A stretch of DNA of 29,916 nt from JAOZHU01 sp964506435 (lineage in GTDB: Archaea > Thermoproteota > Bathyarchaeia > Bathyarchaeales > Bathycorpusculaceae), in contig CAZDLK010000017.1 in assembly GCA_964506435.1 (NCBI GenBank), positions 1 through 29,916 on the forward strand. Reading direction: 5' to 3'. The position numbers were made by a program, and so were the translations under genes. Position 1 is the stretch's first letter. Every line of letters begins with the position of its first letter. The notes beneath the pieces are model-generated. The model was not told where the DNA came from. It worked only from the letters and a program-made list of their open reading frames with translations, and ran no database searches. This document shows positions 25,577 through 29,916 of this stretch, one piece after another.

Positions 25577-26971
25577 TCATTTGGCTCCGAGTTTTTGTTT
25601 TATAGAGCCCTTAAGATGCATCAAAATTGTAAAAGCATTTGACAGGCTCCAGAATTGACGTTTGCGAAAGTTGTGGATGAAATAGCCTGGGCGCAGATAG
25701 AAATGATGGAAAGCTGCCTCGCGGAGTTGCCCCAAATCTTTCATGCTAAGCAAAGGGGTTTCGAAAACAGGTCTCGCTGTGTCGTACTTGTCGAAATCGG
25801 TTATTCTCAGCCACCCCTTCTCTATTACCAAATCGTACATAGGCGTTCCAGGGAAAGGCGTAGCTACATTATAGAAAGCGACGTCATCGGGGCTTATTTT
25901 CTCCACGAACTTTATCGTTTTCCAAGCGGATTCTTTGGTTTCGCCAGGGAAGCCGAGGATTACGTTGGGAACTGGCTTTAGTCCAACCTCTCTGACCCAG
26001 CCAATGACCCGTGTTGTCAGTTCAGGCGTAATTCCTTTTTTCATAGCATCTAAAACCTGTTGTGAGCCTGACTCAACTCCGAACCAAACGGAGATGCAGC
26101 CTGCTTCTTTCATCTTCAGTAACAGTTCTTTAGTGATCATGTCCACACGAGTTCCGCAGTTCCAGCGTATCTTCAGTTTTCGGTCTAGGATTTCTCTGCA
26201 GAGTTCTTCTACTCTGGCCTGGTCAACCGTGAACGCGTCGTCACAAAACGTGAAGTGGGTTACGCCGTACGTTTTGTGGAGGAATTCAAGTTCGTCTGCG
26301 ACGTTTTTGGGGCTTCGCATGCGGTACTTCCGCCCGTGTATTCTAACTGTTGCACAAAACTCGCACCAGTAGACGCAGCCTCGGCTCGTTATCAAGTAGA
26401 CTACGTCCTCTAATTTGCGTAGTTTTTCCATTGGCCAGAGGTGGCGCGCTGGGAAGGGCAATGCGTCTAAATCTTCGATGTAGGGTCGGTCTGGGTTGCG
26501 TATGATTTCAGCGTCTTTTCTGCAGGTTGTTCCGGTGACGTCGTGGACGCTTTGGCCTGCGGCGATTTTCTGCGCCAGCTCAATCATGGTGTATTCGCCT
26601 TCTTTTCGTACAACTATGTCCAGTTGCGGGCATTCTTGCAGTGCCTTGTCGTCCCAGAAGGTGACGTGTGAGCCGCCGAGGATGGTTATGCAGTTGGGGT
26701 GGGCTTCTTTGGCGATGCGTATTATTTGCAGTGCGGATTTGTAGGTGAGCGTGGGGGAGGTTACGCCGACGATGGTGGGCTGCCGCTTGGCGATTTCGCT
26801 TCGGAAATCTTCAAATGAAAGCTTTAGTGCTTGGCAGTCGATCACGTCAACTTCAAAATTGTTTTTCTCCAAAACAGCCGCCAAGTAGCCCAATCCAAGT
26901 AAGGCGAACGGTATGTGTCCGACGGCTCCAGCCGGGAAAGGCGGGTTCACAAGGGTTACGTGCGGCTTCAT
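25577..26971 (-). CDS. B12-binding-domain radical SAM protein
   Basis: The 464-residue protein has an N-terminal Rossmann-type cobalamin-binding-like domain (~1-140: VTLVNPPFP, LGLGYLAAVLE, VGVTSPT, ILGGSHVTF), then a radical SAM domain with C199, C203 and C206 (SRGCVYWCEFC). FCDDAF, VWFGVESGS and VILGFPGET follow. This is the order seen in BchE-like and methyltransferase-like class B radical SAM enzymes. The His-containing DxHxxG signature of B12 ligands is not evident, so cobalamin may bind without a protein ligand or not at all. The C-terminus (~380-464) is helical. A methylation or cyclisation reaction is possible, substrate unknown. ATG at 26971; the TATA-like TTTAAA at 27019-27024 suggests a leader of about 25 nt. 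Confidence 0.82.
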   Translation of the reverse strand: MKPHVTLVNPPFPAGAVGHIPFALLGLGYLAAVLEKNNFEVDVIDCQALKLSFEDFRSEIAKRQPTIVGVTSPTLTYKSALQIIRIAKEAHPNCITILGGSHVTFWDDKALQECPQLDIVVRKEGEYTMIELAQKIAAGQSVHDVTGTTCRKDAEIIRNPDRPYIEDLDALPFPARHLWPMEKLRKLEDVVYLITSRGCVYWCEFCATVRIHGRKYRMRSPKNVADELEFLHKTYGVTHFTFCDDAFTVDQARVEELCREILDRKLKIRWNCGTRVDMITKELLLKMKEAGCISVWFGVESGSQQVLDAMKKGITPELTTRVIGWVREVGLKPVPNVILGFPGETKESAWKTIKFVEKISPDDVAFYNVATPFPGTPMYDLVIEKGWLRITDFDKYDTARPVFETPLLSMKDLGQLREAAFHHFYLRPGYFIHNFRKRQFWSLSNAFTILMHLKGSIKQKLGAK

Positions 26972-27290
26972 CTTTTATTACCGATGTTAATTCTTTCACA
27001 AATACACGATGCTAAATGTTTAAATGTTTCGTAAAAGTTTTCGCACGGGTAAAATAAAGCAACTCAGCAATTCACAATCATTTTTTCATGTTGATGCTGA
27101 AGTTCTTGTAACACCCTATCCTATATGTCTCAATTAAATTGCTGTTTCATCCTGTATCGCGAAAAGGTCGCGCTTCTTAATGTCGCATTTTTCTGCTTGT
27201 TTCGGCGTCCTCGCAACAACGTTTTTATGGTTACAATGCCCTTTTTGTGCTCGGGGTCGTCGTTAAAGATTGAAGCGGCGGGGGGCCAAA
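26972..27290. other. 319-bp divergent intergenic region
   Basis: This stretch separates the minus-strand B12-type radical SAM gene from the plus-strand FG-GAP gene. It holds a TTTAAA box (27019-27024) for the left gene, a GTTTTTATGG box (27221-27230) for the right gene and a short CGCG-CGCG inverted repeat (27158-27172). An open frame across it (27125-27385) has no coding support. I see no RNA gene. Confidence 0.4.
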
Positions 27291-28766
27291 ATGAATCGCC
27301 ATATGTGGAAGCATGTATACTCTTCCTTCTTACTATTGTTCATTTTCTATTCATTGACACTATTAGAAGTCAGCGCGCAAAATGAGAATTTCGTGCTCGA
27401 AGCTCAGCAGCATTGGGATACTTACGGTGTAAGCGGCACTTGTAACCATGGGACACATAACCTTTTCTTAGCCGATGTAGACAGCGACGGCGTCACGGAA
27501 ATAATAACCGGCGGCTTCATGTATAACATGATAAATGGCTCTATGACAATCCCCGAGGCTCCGCTAATGATATGGAGTTGGGACGGTCAAAGTCTCGCGC
27601 TCGAGAAAAGTCAACAATGGGCTGGTATGCTTGAATGCGTCTATGTTGCAGACGCTGACGGCGACAATATCAACGAGATTTTCACGATTGGTTTCGTTAT
27701 AAACGAAACAGGAAGTTACAGTTCTCTCAAAGTTTGGCATTGGCGAAATGCCGAATTGCGCTTGGAAGCACATTATGAAGGAGTCTCAATTGATTCGATT
27801 TTCGTTAGTGATTTAGATAAAGATGGCACGCCGGAGATACTCACAGTCGGAGGCTCGTATGACGATTCTCAGCCTACTGCTCAACTTTGTCTATGGCGTT
27901 TAGAGCAGAACAACCTTACCTTAGAAGAACAGTTAACATTAGCTGCTGCCCATACGACCAGCGCTACTTCAGTCTACGCTTATGACTTAGATACTGATGG
28001 CGCGGTTGAGATAATCACTGGCGGCTACTCTGGCAACCTGAATAACAGCAACGGGCAACTCTGCATTTGGCACTGGAACGGAGAAGAATTATCGCTGAAA
28101 GCGAACGAAGAATGGCAAATGGTAACTGATTGCTATGCCGTGAACATTGCCGGAGGAGTTCTAGGAAACACTCTTGTCAATAACTTGAAAGTGGATGATA
28201 TTGACGGAAATGGCTCTCCGGAAATAGTTACTGGCGGCTTCACTTATGACGGCGAAAACGTTAATGCCCAACTCGGCGTATGGAGCTGGGACGGACGCGT
28301 CTTGGCTCAGCAGAGCAGTCAAGAGTGGACAACTGACTATCTAACCGAGGTCAAGTGCGTCTCGCTGAGCGATGTGGATGGTGATTCTCGGATGGACATA
28401 GTGGCAGGAGGAATGGTGGCTGCTTATGGAAGCTTTGCAACAAATACTACGAATCCAAACCAAGCTCACCTTAGCGTGTGGGGCTGGGATGGGGCAACGC
28501 TAACGCTGAAGCAGAGCGAAGACTGGACTATAGGTGAGGGCGTTTGCGTTTGGAACGTTGATACAGCTGATTTGGATAACGATGCAACAGTGGAGATAGT
28601 TACCATTGGTTGCATGTCCATTAACCGCTTATGTGATCCAGATATGAGAATCTGGTCAATCTCGCGGGCGTCAGGTGATTCATATATGCCTTATGTGCTT
28701 GCAGGGATTGTTGCGGTGGTCGCGGTTTTTGTGGTAGTTCTTATTGTGCTGAAAAAACGGAGATAA
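27291..28766 (+). CDS. secreted FG-GAP/VCBS-like seven-repeat propeller protein with membrane anchor
   Basis: The 491-residue protein has a signal peptide (~1-29, ending EVSA) and seven calcium-type DxDxDG-like repeats starting near residues 62, 121, 174, 232, 303, 361 and 427. Examples are ADVDSDGVTEIITGG, SDLDKDGTPEILTVGG and DDIDGNGSPEIVTGG. Between them lie W-W-D/N-G strands such as WSWDGQSL and WHWNGEEL. Seven such repeats predict a seven-bladed, integrin-like propeller. A final helix (~466-487) ends in KKRR. The role is probably adhesion or ligand binding at the surface, with Ca2+. The ATG at 27291 follows a G-rich stretch (GGGGGG, 27280-27285). A TTG at 27270 would add seven residues and is less likely. 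Confidence 0.8.
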   Translation: MNRHMWKHVYSSFLLLFIFYSLTLLEVSAQNENFVLEAQQHWDTYGVSGTCNHGTHNLFLADVDSDGVTEIITGGFMYNMINGSMTIPEAPLMIWSWDGQSLALEKSQQWAGMLECVYVADADGDNINEIFTIGFVINETGSYSSLKVWHWRNAELRLEAHYEGVSIDSIFVSDLDKDGTPEILTVGGSYDDSQPTAQLCLWRLEQNNLTLEEQLTLAAAHTTSATSVYAYDLDTDGAVEIITGGYSGNLNNSNGQLCIWHWNGEELSLKANEEWQMVTDCYAVNIAGGVLGNTLVNNLKVDDIDGNGSPEIVTGGFTYDGENVNAQLGVWSWDGRVLAQQSSQEWTTDYLTEVKCVSLSDVDGDSRMDIVAGGMVAAYGSFATNTTNPNQAHLSVWGWDGATLTLKQSEDWTIGEGVCVWNVDTADLDNDATVEIVTIGCMSINRLCDPDMRIWSISRASGDSYMPYVLAGIVAVVAVFVVVLIVLKKRR

Positions 28767-28950
28767 TCATTGAGTAACCTGCCGTGACTTAAAAACTATC
28801 TGAAATGTTTGTTCCTCATGTACCCGAAGCGGTCAAGCGGCGTAAATTATCAAGTTTGACCAAAAATTATTCACGAAATTGCCCCTTTAACTGGCGATAA
28901 TTCTCTCAGCTAAACGCTATTCTTACAATTGCTATTTTGAAAAGTTTCTG

Positions 28951-29742
28951 TTACATTATTTCCTCTGCTTTTTCCCACATCATGTCGTACCAATTTTGGA
29001 TTATTTGTACCAGAAGCGGGTTATTTGACCAAAGGTAGGGTTGTGTTTTTGTGTTGACCTCCATTCTGGTCGAAATTAACACTTCTTTTCTGTCTTTTAT
29101 TGTTACCTTTATCGGCAGAGGGAACTGGGCAGTTTTTGTTTGGAATGCAGGTTTTCTTTTCAACAATTTCGATAATGAATTTGTCTTATTAGTTTTCTTG
29201 GGGTTGTACAGTATGTCGCGAATTTTTACGCCCCTATCAATGGCTTTCATCTCTAACTCAAAAAGTGCTTCATGCCCGTCTATTCCTTCTTGAAAGTCAT
29301 TCATTAAATCGAGACTTATTTGTGCGCTTTCGATGTTTCTCCAGAACTTGCTTAGGACTGCTTCTTTCTCAGGAATCAGGATAAATTCGTTGTTTTCGCT
29401 TTTGTACTCGTTTTTGTCGATGTTCTGAAAGTTCTTACATATTTCGGCTGTTGCTTTTTCCAGTTCCGCGGTTTCTTTTGCTCTTCGCTGAAGCAGCATA
29501 GATACGCCTTCTTTCAGCGGGATGGGCCTGTACCTGTTGGGCTTGTCTATTATTTTTTCTACCAAACCTTTTTCCTGCAGTTCAGAGAGTACCCTGTAAA
29601 CGTCTTGCGAAGCAACCTTTGCCTCTTTAGCCGCTGCTCTTCCTGTCGTGTTGCTTAACGCGACGAGCGCCAAGTAAACTTTCGCCTGCAAAACTGTAAG
29701 CCCTAAACTCGCAATCGTCCGTACGTTTTCATCTTGCGACAT
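28951..29742 (-). CDS. TrmB-family transcriptional regulator (copy 3, more divergent)
   Basis: The 263-residue protein has the TrmB-type winged helix at ~8-75 (GLTVLQAKVYLALVAL, VASQDVYRVLSEL, wing GLVEK), followed by a charged helix (RRAKETAELEKATAEI) and a TrmB-like C-terminal domain with LWSNNPLLVQIIQNWYDMMW at the end. It is clearly related to the two tandem copies but more distant. The ATG at 29742 is used; a TTG directly before it (29745) is possible. It is divergent from the gene starting at 29882, so that gene is its likely target. The FG-GAP gene converges on it. Confidence 0.82.
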   Translation of the reverse strand: MSQDENVRTIASLGLTVLQAKVYLALVALSNTTGRAAAKEAKVASQDVYRVLSELQEKGLVEKIIDKPNRYRPIPLKEGVSMLLQRRAKETAELEKATAEICKNFQNIDKNEYKSENNEFILIPEKEAVLSKFWRNIESAQISLDLMNDFQEGIDGHEALFELEMKAIDRGVKIRDILYNPKKTNKTNSLSKLLKRKPAFQTKTAQFPLPIKVTIKDRKEVLISTRMEVNTKTQPYLWSNNPLLVQIIQNWYDMMWEKAEEIM

Positions 29743-29774
29743 CAATTTCAGCGAGAAATACCGTCAGCACACCC

Positions 29775-29833
29775 GCATAAAAATTTTTTCCCAGAAGATG
29801 GTAGTCGGATGGCTTACTGGGACTCTTTAAATA
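29775..29833. promoter_or_regulatory. divergent promoter between TrmB copy 3 and the right-edge gene
   Basis: TTTTTATG on the complement (about 29775-29785) faces TrmB copy 3. On the plus strand TTTAAATA (29826-29833) faces the right-edge gene. CTTAC at 29813-29817 is separated from TTAAA (29827) by 9 bases, as in the two TrmB/PQQ promoters at 8886 and 12787. Confidence 0.4.
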
Positions 29834-29881
29834 TTTTTGGACACTGTTGCTATTACCAAAAAAAGGAGAGAAAAACGGAAA

Positions 29882-29916
29882 ATGCAAATCTCAAAGAAAG
29901 TGGTAACAATCGTTAT
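29882..29916 (+). CDS. 5' end of a gene cut by the right edge
   Basis: The ATG at 29882 follows GGAGAG (29865-29870) by 11 nt and a TATA box TTTAAATA at 29826-29833. The first codons read MQISKKVVTIV, basic then hydrophobic, like the start of a signal peptide. By comparison with the two tandem TrmB/PQQ pairs, it may be another exported protein controlled by the neighbouring TrmB. Only eleven complete codons are visible. Confidence 0.5.
   Translation, partial: MQISKKVVTIV

Noticed and set aside
27125..27385. 86-codon frame before the FG-GAP gene
   Set aside because: It lacks a ribosome-binding site and overlaps the signal peptide of the FG-GAP gene in another frame.
1..29916. CRISPR array, tRNA or rRNA genes
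   Set aside because: No regularly spaced repeats, no tRNA-like T-loop/anticodon arrangement and no rRNA-like stretch was noticed in the intergenic regions, judged by eye.

Overview
The window looks like an accessory region from an uncultivated archaeon, possibly Bathyarchaeia or a relative. This placement is inferred from gene content and signals, not from a marker gene. The signs are TATA-box promoters about 25-30 bp upstream of starts, T-rich 3' ends, three TrmB-type winged-helix regulators, PQQ-like beta-propeller surface proteins with a signal peptide and a C-terminal membrane anchor, a NosD-like beta-helix protein and archaeal-style GT-C membrane proteins. I found no rRNA, tRNA, CRISPR array, transposase or phage gene.

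Layout. Positions 1-47 hold the first codons of a minus-strand gene that leaves the window. 168-4786 is a two-gene operon of paralogous GT-C-like membrane proteins joined by a 4-bp overlap. 5003-6067 (minus) is a radical SAM/SPASM enzyme. 6352-7656 is a membrane protein that fuses an RnfD/NqrB-like domain to the dicluster ferredoxin segment normally found in RnfC. 7844-15577 is a tandem duplication with a period of about 3.9 kb. Each copy has a minus-strand TrmB regulator, a shared divergent promoter, a secreted PQQ-propeller protein and a structured 3' element. 15806-16474 encodes a six-helix membrane protein. 16656-17966 (minus) is a HemN/HemW-like radical SAM protein. 18198-19772 is a NosD-like beta-helix surface protein. 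19838-20920 (minus) is a second SPASM enzyme, paralogous to the first. 21186-23726 is a double PQQ-propeller surface protein. 23908-25485 is a YtcJ-like amidohydrolase. 25577-26971 (minus) is a B12-binding-type radical SAM enzyme. 27291-28766 is a secreted seven-repeat FG-GAP-like propeller protein. 28951-29742 (minus) is a third TrmB regulator, divergent from a gene that starts at 29882 and runs off the right edge.

How the genes may work together. Five proteins are exported and carry a single C-terminal anchor (three PQQ, one NosD-like, one FG-GAP-like), which suggests a cell-surface programme. The TrmB regulators probably control their divergent partners, because the two tandem intergenic regions keep near-identical promoter blocks while the proteins have diverged. 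Four radical SAM enzymes of three types are interspersed, but no obvious peptide substrate or cofactor pathway is visible. The strongest leads are the duplicated TrmB/PQQ cassette with its conserved promoter and 3' RNA-like element, and the RnfD-RnfC ferredoxin fusion, which appears to lack the flavin-carrying threonine.
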